From DASYTH01 sp035762905 (GTDB lineage Bacteria > Actinomycetota > Actinomycetes > Mycobacteriales > Pseudonocardiaceae), in the NCBI RefSeq assembly GCF_035762905.1, contig NZ_DASUCC010000151.1, positions 4,248 through 68,247 of the forward strand: DNA of 64,000 nucleotides, given 5' to 3'. Below, piece by piece: positions 42,001-49,323 of this stretch (positions are counted from its first letter, which is position 1; the number at the start of each line of letters is the position of its first letter). The notes under the pieces were generated by a model. It was not told the origin of the DNA. It ran no database searches and saw nothing but the letters and a program-made list of their open reading frames with translations. A program made the translations under genes and the position numbers.

Positions 42001-43493
42001 CCGGGGCCGACAACTCACTGCGGATGACCCTGAGCCCGGACGGCACCATGATCGCGATCACCAGCAAGGAGAAGGTGATCGTGCACCGGACCAGCGACGG
42101 CGCCGTCCTGGCCACCCTGACCGGCCACGCCGAGGACATCACCGACCTGGACTTCGACGCCACCGGCGGGCAGTTGGCCAGCAGCGCCTTCGGCGGGGAG
42201 GTCCGGGTGTGGGACACCAGGTCCTGGACCCAGAGTCAGCTCTGGGAAACCGTCGACCTCGCGGTCAACGCGGTGGCGTTCACCCCGCAGGGCGCGCTGA
42301 TCGCCGCAGGGTCGGCACCGACCATCTACGCCTGGGACCCGGGAACCGGCCGCGAGCTGCTGCGGCTTGGCACCGGTGCGACCGGCAAGTTCGACCTGGC
42401 CGCCACCGCCGACGGGCACACGCTGTTCAGCGCGAACGCGGACGGTTCGGTCACCCTGTGGGCGTTCGAGCGCGTGGTCCTCGACGTGCCCGGCACCGCG
42501 GTGATCGGCGTGGCGGCCCAGCCCGGCGGTGATCTCGTGGCCACGACGAGCGGCGACGGCGCGGTGATTCTCTTCGACCGCACCACCGGCGACCGGGTCC
42601 GCCGCCTGGCCGGGCACACCGACGCCGTGCCGGGGGTGGCGTTCCTGCCCGGCGGCACCGAATTGGTCACGGCGGGCACCGACGGCGCGCTCATCGTGTG
42701 GGACGTCGCGACCGGGGCGGAGAAGCGGCGGTTCACCCGGCCGGGCGCCACCCTCGGCCGGGTTGCGGTCGGACCGGGCGGCGAGACCATCGCCGTGGCC
42801 AGCAGCTCGCCCCCGGACGGAGACGACGACAACGTCCACGAAGCGGTGTTGCTGCTGGAGGCGGCGGATCTGAGCCTCATCGCCCGCCGGTCCACAAAGG
42901 TCCCCGGCGAGGGCGTCGACGGCAGCCCGGCCGGCCTGGCGTTCAGCCCGGACGGCCTCCTCGCGGTCGCCGTGTCCGACGGCAAGGTGGTGCTGATGGA
43001 TCTGGCCGATCCGGGGGCCGCTTTCCGGGTCCTGCCAGGACACGACGGCCAGGCGGTGAACGTGGCGTTCAGCCCGGACGGTGCGCTGCTGGCGACCGGC
43101 GGGCTGGACCGGAAGGTGCGGCTGTGGCGGGTCGGGGACGGTCAGGAGATCGCCGAGTTCAGCCATGATGCGGTGGTCCGCGCCGTGGCGTTCAGCCCGG
43201 ACGGCGCCATGCTGGCCACCGCCAGCCAGGACCAGGTGCTGCGGTTGTGGGACGTGCCCGGCAAGCGTCCGGTCGCCCGGCTGGACCGACACGGCGACGA
43301 GCTGAACGACGTGAGCTTCGCCGGTGACGACCTGGTGGTCACCGGCAGCGCGGACGGCACGGCGCGGCTGTGGGACCTGCGGCCGCAGACCGCCGTGCGG
43401 ACGATCTGCGGTCTGCTCGATCAGGACCGGCTGGCCGAGGAGTGGCGCGCGATCGGGCCCGAGCGGGGCGATCCGCCCCGGTGCCCGAGCTGA
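39036..43493 (+). CDS. Ser/Thr kinase-nSTAND1-TM-WD40 protein
   Basis: A 1485-residue signalling protein. Residues 18-275 are a Hanks-type kinase (GQGGMG; Lys48; HRDVKPSN with Asp140; DFG with Asp158; APE), so it should be active. Residues 328-740 form an nSTAND1-type P-loop NTPase: hallmark CPYPGLRGFDKADADLFYGR, Walker A GASGAGKS (373-380), acidic VVDQFEELF (461-469). One transmembrane helix near 768-795 (LRMLVAGLSVLLVVASVAVF) separates this cytoplasmic part from at least a dozen WD40-like blades (from about 860 on, with repeated ATGSRDGSLRLWD-type endings), which should be extracytoplasmic. GTG 39036 is chosen; ATG 39048 is possible. An FHA-like gene follows immediately. Confidence 0.92.
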   Translation: MVAGMAEAGRTDLPEFGPYRILELLGQGGMGVVHKAYDTAHDRVIALKRLPASVSDHDFRARFQREARIVANLDHPNVIPVNAAGEIDGQLFLDMMLVDGTDLRRALGAGTIGQDQAITILTQVALALEAAHTSGLVHRDVKPSNILIDRDGHAYLADFGIARETSPEATELTRSGDLVGSWDYMAPERLSGGVVDGRADQYSLACVLFECLTGRLPHPGTDPAAKVAAHLLQPAPAPSVFVPTITAALDDVVRRGLAKDPARRFPTAAAMMTAAVAAAYTGLTVKSAAPTEQGPGRDRDQARLVRAILKSSAVRKPPQRRLDDRAPDCPYPGLRGFDKADADLFYGRDHVVTDLLVRLAEQLDGGEPVVLVGASGAGKSSVLRAGLLPALAAADGAEPAVWPQIVITPGPDPIATLAYSVANQIGAGPEELARTIRTAPTDFGARCAMAMGTSPVRPVIVVDQFEELFTHGTPYPDRIAFATALANAHPALVLVAVRADLMERCIELTPLLPALTAPVLLGPMDPTELRQAIVAPARDAGVEVEPGLPERLIADLGVRGEIGYDPGALPRLAHALRETWNHGDGRSLTLAAYRAAGGIDGAVARTAEEVYDRLDPSGRYALRAILLRLVTVLDDGGVARRRVDPHEFGTLRPILDRLIATRLVTVDDTGARLAHEALLTAWPRLRDWIDEDRAGLVQHRRLGDAVRTWTDSGRHDDDLYRGVRLSTLNTWLEGAWGRVQLQPAEQEFLARSNAAEHAGQLTARRRTRRLRMLVAGLSVLLVVASVAVFVATRSQREAVAERGRADEGARANLSRTLAAESALARGIDARRVALLALGAWRADETVEARSALLANQTDHYRGLMTGHTDNVTSVAVSGDGQVAATGSRDGSLRLWDVSQRRQIAVLDESEEGWYRVVSMSADGRLLAAADSIRHFVTLWSVPDRRKVFEVPGAALDTALSRDGKLLAANHGGVVKIWDTASQAELARFAGADNSLRMTLSPDGTMIAITSKEKVIVHRTSDGAVLATLTGHAEDITDLDFDATGGQLASSAFGGEVRVWDTRSWTQSQLWETVDLAVNAVAFTPQGALIAAGSAPTIYAWDPGTGRELLRLGTGATGKFDLAATADGHTLFSANADGSVTLWAFERVVLDVPGTAVIGVAAQPGGDLVATTSGDGAVILFDRTTGDRVRRLAGHTDAVPGVAFLPGGTELVTAGTDGALIVWDVATGAEKRRFTRPGATLGRVAVGPGGETIAVASSSPPDGDDDNVHEAVLLLEAADLSLIARRSTKVPGEGVDGSPAGLAFSPDGLLAVAVSDGKVVLMDLADPGAAFRVLPGHDGQAVNVAFSPDGALLATGGLDRKVRLWRVGDGQEIAEFSHDAVVRAVAFSPDGAMLATASQDQVLRLWDVPGKRPVARLDRHGDELNDVSFAGDDLVVTGSADGTARLWDLRPQTAVRTICGLLDQDRLAEEWRAIGPERGDPPRCPS

Positions 43494-43501
43494 GCGGCGC
43501 G

Positions 43502-44305
43502 ATGACTCGGGTCGTGGTGCGCGGAGCGGGGATGGCCTCGGTGGTGCTGGGGCCGGGGGAGCGGCTGCTGTTCGGGCGGGCGCCGCAGTTCGCCCGCGAG
43601 GCCGGTCGGACCGCGTTGGCCCTGCCGGACTGCGCTCCGCACGTGTCCCGGCTGGTGGGCGAGCTGGTGGTGGACGGCGACACGGTCACGCTGAACTGGC
43701 TGGGCTCCGGCGAAGCCCAGCTGTCCGGGCTGTTCGACGCGCCCGGCGGGGCCCGCCGGGTGATCCTGACCCGGTCGATGTCGGCGCTGCTGGACGACGG
43801 GGAGAGCCAGCTGGTCCTGCTGCTCGGCCGGCGCACCGGCGACGGCCTGGCCGATCTGGTGATCAGCATCGACGTGCAGCGGGACCGGGCGGACGCGCCG
43901 GCCGGGCCGGACACCCCGGACGGGGGAGACGCGACGGCGGAAGGGCCACGGTTGACTCGGGGCAGCCGGGAGTGGTTCGTGGCGCTGGCGCTGACCGAGC
44001 CGTGGCTGGACGGCCGGGACGACTATCCGCGGCCGCCGTCCAACCGGGAGATCTTCGAGCGGGTGCGGTACTGGAACGGCTACACCTGGTCGCTGGACCG
44101 TTCGCAGCGGGTGGACGACGTGATCCGGACGATCTCGTCGATCGCCTTCGGTCCCCGGGACGACCCGTACCTGGCCCAGCATGCCGGCCGGCTGCAGAAC
44201 ATCCGGTTCGCCGTCGCCCGGCGCGCGGCCGAGCTGCGCCTGGTCACGGCGAAGGATCTGGCCGAGGTGGAACGGGCGGCGCGGGATCGGGACCAGAATT
44301 CCTGA
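43502..44305 (+). CDS. FHA-like domain protein
   Basis: A 267-residue cytoplasmic protein just downstream of the kinase. The N-terminal half resembles an FHA domain: LLFGRAPQFAREAGRTALAL, PHVSRLVGELVVDGDTVTLN, LGSG, with the Arg and the SR of the phosphothreonine pocket. The C-terminal half (SREWFVALALTEPWLDGRDD, SNREIFERVRYWNGYTWSLD) appears to be a winged-helix-like module. It probably reads phosphorylation by the kinase, which is inference. ATG 43502 is preferred over GTG 43481, which would overlap the kinase. Its end overlaps the protease gene antisense by 62 bp. Confidence 0.72.
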   Translation: MTRVVVRGAGMASVVLGPGERLLFGRAPQFAREAGRTALALPDCAPHVSRLVGELVVDGDTVTLNWLGSGEAQLSGLFDAPGGARRVILTRSMSALLDDGESQLVLLLGRRTGDGLADLVISIDVQRDRADAPAGPDTPDGGDATAEGPRLTRGSREWFVALALTEPWLDGRDDYPRPPSNREIFERVRYWNGYTWSLDRSQRVDDVIRTISSIAFGPRDDPYLAQHAGRLQNIRFAVARRAAELRLVTAKDLAEVERAARDRDQNS

Positions 44306-45539
44306 CCGTCGGCGCGTCCGAGGTCACCTCGGTCGGTCCCTCGCTCACCTGCGCCGGCAACGGAAAACCGAACGGCGGTGTGTCCATGGTGGACAGCAGG
44401 GCGCGCCGGTGCAGCCGGAGCACGGCCAGGCCGAGTCCGCCGGCCAGCAGCCCGATTCCCGCGCTGAGGAACAGGAACACCAGAAGCAGGGGGTTGCCGG
44501 ACCCGACCGACCCGCCCCGTTCCACGGCCAGTTTCCGGTATGCCGCGGCCTGTTCGTGCTCGGGCGCGGCGGCAAGCACCGCGTCGAGGAACTCCACCGA
44601 GCCGTCGTAGTCGCCGGCGTAGTACCGGTCGAGGCCGGACCGGTAGTTGCGGTCGTGCGCGCCCTGCTCGGCGTTGATCTCCTTGTCCCGCACCACATCC
44701 AGCAGTGTCGCGGCGGCCGTGGCCAGGTTGAACGACTGGGTCTCGCCCGGGGTGCCTCGGCTGATCAGCCCGACCACCCGGCCCTGCATGTCCACCACCG
44801 GGCCGCCGCTCATGCCGTGTGTGGCGGCCGCGCTGAACTCGTAGAACGGGTGCTCGTCATGGGTGCGCTGCGCGGAGATCTGGCCGTTCTTGGTGCTCGG
44901 CTCCGGCCGGTCGCCGGCCTCCTCCACCGATCCCGGGTAGCCGATGGCCAGGATCGGGGTGCCGACCGGCGCCGGGTCCGGCCGGATCGCCACCGCGGGC
45001 AGTCGGTCGCGCGGCACCTTGAGCACGGCGACATCCCCCTGGTCCGGCGCCACCACGTTCGCCACGGTGGCCGGCGCGATGTCGTCGCCGAACCGCACCT
45101 GGATCTGGCGATCCACCGCGCTGTCCGCCTTGGCGCCCTCGGCCACGGCGTGCTCCGCGAGCAGGGCCCGGGCCCGTGCCGGGTCGGTGACCCGGCCGAC
45201 CCGGGCCAGGTCGGTGGCGGCGGCGTCGAACAGCACCGCGCTGCCGCCCATGGCTCCGGTGTGGACACAGTGGCTCGCGGTCGCCACGTAGCCGTCCGGG
45301 CTGATCACGGTGCCGGTGCAGGTGACCGTCACGTGATAGCCCGGGTTGCCGCCGAACACCTCGCCGGTGCGCCGGTCCCGGACCCAGCCGCGCCAGGAAA
45401 CCTGGATCAGCACCACCGCCGGCCGGGCCACGGCGGCGGCCAGTTCCTCCGGGCTGGACGGCTGCGCCGCCACGGGCGGGGGAACCGCCAGCAGCAGCGC
45501 CGCCGCGGTGACACCCAGGGTCGCGATCCGGGCGGCCAT
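44244..45539 (-). CDS. Membrane-anchored trypsin-like serine protease
   Basis: A 431-residue protein: signal peptide MAARIATLGVTAAALLLAVP, an S1 protease domain with the full triad (TASHCVH His90; QGDVAVLKV Asp169; HGMSGGPVV Ser244), a short TPR-like helical region (SGLDRYYAGDYDGSVEFLDA), one transmembrane helix (LLLVFLFLSAGIGLLAGGLG, about 350-373) and a Pro-rich cytoplasmic tail. The protease should work outside the membrane. It starts inside the stop codon of the preceding minus-strand gene (TGATG), so they are coupled. Converging on the kinase/FHA genes, it may be part of one trans-membrane response module. Confidence 0.9.
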   Translation of the reverse strand: MAARIATLGVTAAALLLAVPPPVAAQPSSPEELAAAVARPAVVLIQVSWRGWVRDRRTGEVFGGNPGYHVTVTCTGTVISPDGYVATASHCVHTGAMGGSAVLFDAAATDLARVGRVTDPARARALLAEHAVAEGAKADSAVDRQIQVRFGDDIAPATVANVVAPDQGDVAVLKVPRDRLPAVAIRPDPAPVGTPILAIGYPGSVEEAGDRPEPSTKNGQISAQRTHDEHPFYEFSAAATHGMSGGPVVDMQGRVVGLISRGTPGETQSFNLATAAATLLDVVRDKEINAEQGAHDRNYRSGLDRYYAGDYDGSVEFLDAVLAAAPEHEQAAAYRKLAVERGGSVGSGNPLLLVFLFLSAGIGLLAGGLGLAVLRLHRRALLSTMDTPPFGFPLPAQVSEGPTEVTSDAPTVRNSGPDPAPPVPPRPDPSP

Positions 45540-46192
45540 CAGTACATCCCGAAGTCGGCGGTGCGCACCCAGGCCGACTGGTACTGGGTCGCCGGGTTGC
45601 TCTCGGTCATCCGGTTGCCTTCGCAGGTGTAGTTGTCGACTTCGTTGTGCTGCGGGTCCGCGTTGACCGGTTGGGTGGACAGGTGCCCGCGCTGGTCGAA
45701 GTAGGCGAACGACAGGTCGGACCGGGTGTAGGACACGTAGGTGAGCGTCTTGTCGTCTGCCGTCCAGGTGAACTCCAGGTTGCCGTGGCCGACGATGCGC
45801 AGTTGGTTGCCTCGGAACGAACCGGTGTAGACCACGCCGTCCTCGGACATCACCCCGGTGCCGTCCGGCCGGAAGGTGAACGTCCGTCCACTTGCGACGA
45901 ACGGGATCAGGCCCTGGTCGGTGTAGAACTTGATCATGAAACGCTCGTCGACCGTGCGCCACGAGCCGATCAGGCAGATCGGCTTGAGCTCCACGGGATT
46001 GCGCGGCCCGGGTGGCGGGGCCGTCGTCGGGGAGGGCCGGCTGGCGGCGACCGCGGCCGGCGCCGAGCTCTCGGGTGCGTCGTCGAGGACCACGAACACG
46101 GTCAGCGTCGTGGCCGCGAGCAACGCGCATCCGGCAACGGCGAACAGTGCGACGACGGCGGAGCGGCCTGTTGCCCGCGACGGATCACCCAC
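45539..46192 (-). CDS. Membrane-anchored protein with lipocalin-like outer domain
   Basis: A 217-residue protein, first gene of the protease unit. After a short cytoplasmic N-terminus, one TM helix (VVALFAVAGCALLAATTLTV) and an Ala/Ser/Pro linker, the outer domain (ICLIGSWRTVDERFMIKFYT; FTFRPDGTGVMSEDGVVYTG; FTWTADDKTLTYVSYTRSDL) has the strand spacing of a small beta-barrel similar to lipocalin-like lipid- or ligand-binding proteins. Two Cys (ICLIG, YTCEG) may form a disulfide. Function unknown; it may be a substrate or inhibitor of the adjoining protease. Confidence 0.7.
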   Translation of the reverse strand: MGDPSRATGRSAVVALFAVAGCALLAATTLTVFVVLDDAPESSAPAAVAASRPSPTTAPPPGPRNPVELKPICLIGSWRTVDERFMIKFYTDQGLIPFVASGRTFTFRPDGTGVMSEDGVVYTGSFRGNQLRIVGHGNLEFTWTADDKTLTYVSYTRSDLSFAYFDQRGHLSTQPVNADPQHNEVDNYTCEGNRMTESNPATQYQSAWVRTADFGMY

Positions 46193-46237
46193 CCGCTCAT
46201 GTTATTTGGCCCGCAGCCGGCAACCGAGCGTCTTGTG

Positions 46238-46251
46238 CCGGAATGTTCCGG
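46238..46251. promoter_or_regulatory. Short palindrome in divergent intergenic region
   Basis: CCGGAA-TG-TTCCGG is a perfect 6-bp inverted repeat between the divergent lipocalin-like and crotonase genes. It may be an operator; nothing identifies the factor. Confidence 0.35.
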
Positions 46252-46314
46252 ACTGAAGTGATCAGGGCCACCAGCCCCTACCGCCGGCCGGCCCGCGGTT
46301 GATACGACGTGGGC

Positions 46315-47073
46315 ATGAGTAGTCCAGTAGTGTTCGCGCGCCGCGAGGGTCCGATCGGCGAGATCGTGCTCAACCGCCCGGAGAAGCTGAACGCCATGAG
46401 CCTGACCTGGGTGCGGGACCTGGAGGCCGCTGCCGGCGAGCTGTCCCGCGATCCGGCGGTGCGGGTGGTCGTCGTCCGCGGTGCCGGCCGGGCCTTCTGC
46501 GCCGGACTGGATCTGGACATGATGGGCGAGAGCGGCATGCCGCCGGAGTTCTTCCCGGTCCAGGAACGGGCTTTCACCGTGCTGGAGCGGATGCGGCCGA
46601 TCGTCGTCGCGCAGATCCACGGCTACTGCCTCGGCGGCGGGCTGCAGCTGGCGCTCGCCTGCGACATCCGGGTGGCGCGGGCGGACGCGACGCTCGGCCT
46701 GCCGGCCACGCTCGAGGGCCTGATTCCGGGCATGGCCGGCTGGCGGCTGCCGCGGTTCGTCGGCATGGGTCGGGCCATGCGCCTTGCCGTGCTCGGCAAG
46801 CCGATCGGCGCGACCGAGGCGCTGGACATCGGTCTGGTCGACCACCTGTTGCCGAACCGGCGCTTCGAGCGCCGGGCCAGGGAGATCGCGTTGCGCTACG
46901 CCGAGATACCGCGGCTGGCCGCCGCCGGCATCAAGGAGCAGATCCGGTCGGCGTTCGAGATGACCTTCGAGCAGTCCTACGGCCGGGCCCGGGAGATCGT
47001 CGCGGACTGCCTGAGCTCACCGGACGTCGATCTGGCCAAGCAGGCTTGGGCCGAGCGCTCGGCCGGAGGTTAG
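46315..47073 (+). CDS. Crotonase-fold protein (enoyl-CoA hydratase-like, both catalytic Glu missing)
   Basis: A 252-residue CoA-binding protein of the crotonase superfamily: IGEIVLNRPEKLNAMSLTWV, AGRAFCAGLDLDMMGESGMP (oxyanion hole) and GYCLGGGLQLALACDIRVAR. Two glutamates used by true enoyl-CoA hydratases are absent: GGGLQLA has Gln where hydratases have Glu (GGGxELA), and GLPATLEGLIPG has Ala where GQPE has Glu. It therefore may be an isomerase or hydrolase that uses other residues (the loop DMMGE offers some), or inactive. ATG 46315 is used; GTG 46309 is possible. No fatty-acid operon context. Confidence 0.82.
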   Translation: MSSPVVFARREGPIGEIVLNRPEKLNAMSLTWVRDLEAAAGELSRDPAVRVVVVRGAGRAFCAGLDLDMMGESGMPPEFFPVQERAFTVLERMRPIVVAQIHGYCLGGGLQLALACDIRVARADATLGLPATLEGLIPGMAGWRLPRFVGMGRAMRLAVLGKPIGATEALDIGLVDHLLPNRRFERRAREIALRYAEIPRLAAAGIKEQIRSAFEMTFEQSYGRAREIVADCLSSPDVDLAKQAWAERSAGG

Positions 47074-47081
47074 TCTCGGGC

Positions 47082-48182
47082 ATGAGGTTCTCGGTGGCGT
47101 GGCTGGTGATCGTCCTGGTGGCCGTGCTCGGTTGCGGCCCCGCCGAGGAGTTCCCGACGATGCCGGCGAGCCGGATCGATCTGCCGGCCGGCGCGGCGCC
47201 GGTGGTGCTGGCCGGACACGGCGCCGACGGGCTGCTGATCGGGGTGCGCCGGGACCAGGTGCCCGGGCTGCTCCGGCGAGCCGGCGACGGTGCCGTGACC
47301 GAGATCCCGGTCGCGCCGGCGAGCCCGTACGGGAAGTTGGCCCTGTGGTACTCGATCGTCTCCGACGGTGACCGGATCGTGGCCATCGGTGGCGAGCGCG
47401 GCGGCGCGCACAGCAACGTGCGGTGGAGCGTGTGGAACGGCACGGCGGCGGGTCTCGCCGAGCAGCCTCAGGGGTTCAGCACGTTCGGCGGGTGGGGGGC
47501 CGGTGAGCTGGTGGACGCCGTGCAGACCCCGCACGGGCCCGCGCTGATCGGGTCGTGGGGCAGCGCGAGCGCCGGGCTGGACATCGCGGTCTGGACCAAT
47601 GCGGACACCAGCTGGAACCGGCAGGACTCGGCCGGCACGGCGCTGCAGAGCACGCTGGACGGGCTCAACTTCCCGATCTCGGCCACCGCGCTGGACCAGG
47701 GCGTCCTGATCGCCGGCTGGCGGCTGACCCCGGCCGGCCAACCGGCCGCGGTGTGGCGGTCCGGCTCCGGGGTGACCGGCTGGACCGTCGCGGAGTTGCC
47801 CGGCGCCGGCCGGGTCAACGCGGCGCTGGCCGTGCGGTGCTGGGAGTCCACCTGCGGCGTGGCCGGACGGGTGGACAACCGGCTGGCCGTGTGGCAGTTC
47901 TCGGGCGGTCAATGGACGCGGTTGCCCGATGTGCCGCCGGCTCCGGTCGGAGACAACGACAAGGTTGTCGCGCCGGTGTGGCACGACGGCGCACTGACCC
48001 AGGTGTACACCGAGGGCGACCGGGTGTGGATCGCCCGGTGGGACGGGCAAACCTGGTCGACGCCCCGCGAGGTGTCCGGCCCAACCGGCCGGGTGACCGC
48101 GGCGGTCGTCGTCGGCGGCGCGCTGTACCTGCTCGCCGGTCCGGACGAGAACTCCCAGCTGTTCCGCCTCTTCGGGGATTAA
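47082..48182 (+). CDS. Hypothetical lipoprotein, beta-propeller-like
   Basis: A 366-residue exported protein: signal MRFSVAWLVIVLVAVLGC with lipobox (AVLGC), then repeated blocks of the type VWTNADTSWNR, VWRSGSGVTGWTV, VWQFSGGQWTRL and IARWDGQTWSTP spaced about 45-55 residues apart, suggesting a beta-propeller. No catalytic motif is visible. The gene starts 8 nt after the crotonase stop and could be in the same transcript. Relationship to the cell wall is presumed only from the lipid anchor. Confidence 0.7.
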   Translation: MRFSVAWLVIVLVAVLGCGPAEEFPTMPASRIDLPAGAAPVVLAGHGADGLLIGVRRDQVPGLLRRAGDGAVTEIPVAPASPYGKLALWYSIVSDGDRIVAIGGERGGAHSNVRWSVWNGTAAGLAEQPQGFSTFGGWGAGELVDAVQTPHGPALIGSWGSASAGLDIAVWTNADTSWNRQDSAGTALQSTLDGLNFPISATALDQGVLIAGWRLTPAGQPAAVWRSGSGVTGWTVAELPGAGRVNAALAVRCWESTCGVAGRVDNRLAVWQFSGGQWTRLPDVPPAPVGDNDKVVAPVWHDGALTQVYTEGDRVWIARWDGQTWSTPREVSGPTGRVTAAVVVGGALYLLAGPDENSQLFRLFGD

Positions 48183-48225
48183 CTGCTGTCGTTACGTCCC
48201 AGCGAAAGTGCGGGATCACCGGTCC

Positions 48226-49323
48226 TTATGTCACCGCGCTGTAGCGCCAGAACGCACGCATCACCTCTGGTGGGGTCGGGCTGTCCAGCTCCACCTGGGT
48301 GAGCAGCACGGTGACCGTGCCGGTATCCGGAACGACGTGCAGGCTGGTACCGGTGCCGCCGGACCAGCCGTACCGGCCGGGGACATTCCACGGCTCGGTC
48401 GGCTCGACATCGACCGCGCCGCCGAACCCCCAACCCTGGCCGTCCAGGAACGCCGCGCTCGCGGCCCGCTGCGCGGCGGTGAGCTGGTCGGTCATCATCT
48501 GCCGAACCGACCGCTCGGACAGCAGGTGCTGCCCACCGGCCAGCAGCATCCGGCCGAACCGGTGGCAGTCCGCGGCGGTCGAGACCAGTCCACCGGCCCC
48601 CGCCGGGAAGCTCGGCGGCCGGCTCCACAGCCCGTCTGGTCCGTCGACCGCCGTCAGCCCGTCCGGGCCGTTGCGGTACTGCGTCGTGAACCGGTCCCGC
48701 TTTTCTTGCGGCACATGGAATGCGGTGTCCACCATGCCGAGCGGCTGGAATATCCGCTCGGCCAGGAAGTCCGGCAGCGACTGTCCGGAGACCCGGGCGA
48801 TCAGCACCCCCTGCAGGTCCGAACAGGTGTTGTACAGCCACGCCTCGCCCGGCTGGTGCAGCATCGGAATCCGGGACAGTTCGGCCATCCACTCGTCCAC
48901 CGGCCCGACGATCTTCGGGTCGTAGATGTCCTGCACCCGCTCGAAAAGGGCCGCCACCGCGGGTAGCTCGAAATCGGTGAACCCGTACCCCGCGCGGAAA
49001 TCGAGCAGATCCCGCACCGTGATCGCCCGTCGGGCCGGCACGGTGTCGTCAAGGGGCGACTCCGGGGTCCGGACCACCCGGGGTTCGGCCAACTCCGGCA
49101 GCCATGGGTCGACCGGGTCGGCCAACCCGACCAGGCCCGCCTCGACCAGCATCATCACCGCGGCCGCGGTGATCGGCTTCGCGGCCGAGGCGAGCCGGAA
49201 GATGCTGTCCTGCTCGACCTCGCCGACCGCCGCCACCTCGACGTGGTCCCCCCGCCCGACCAGCCCCACCGCGCCGGGCACGGATCCGGCGTAGCTCTCC
49301 AGCAAACTCCGCAGCGTCGTCAT
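48226..49323 (-). CDS. Serine hydrolase, beta-lactamase/class C-like
   Basis: A 365-residue esterase or peptidase of the beta-lactamase family (Pfam Beta-lactamase, EstB-like). The SxxK motif is RLASAAKPIT, the YxN motif is WLYNTCSD, and a third conserved motif WSGGTGTSLHV (HxG-type) is near the C-terminus. No signal peptide, so it is probably cytoplasmic. ATG 49323 overlaps the APC permease stop (ATGA), so it is co-translated with the transporter. It likely hydrolyses an ester or amide imported by the permease. Confidence 0.88.
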   Translation of the reverse strand: MTTLRSLLESYAGSVPGAVGLVGRGDHVEVAAVGEVEQDSIFRLASAAKPITAAAVMMLVEAGLVGLADPVDPWLPELAEPRVVRTPESPLDDTVPARRAITVRDLLDFRAGYGFTDFELPAVAALFERVQDIYDPKIVGPVDEWMAELSRIPMLHQPGEAWLYNTCSDLQGVLIARVSGQSLPDFLAERIFQPLGMVDTAFHVPQEKRDRFTTQYRNGPDGLTAVDGPDGLWSRPPSFPAGAGGLVSTAADCHRFGRMLLAGGQHLLSERSVRQMMTDQLTAAQRAASAAFLDGQGWGFGGAVDVEPTEPWNVPGRYGWSGGTGTSLHVVPDTGTVTVLLTQVELDSPTPPEVMRAFWRYSAVT

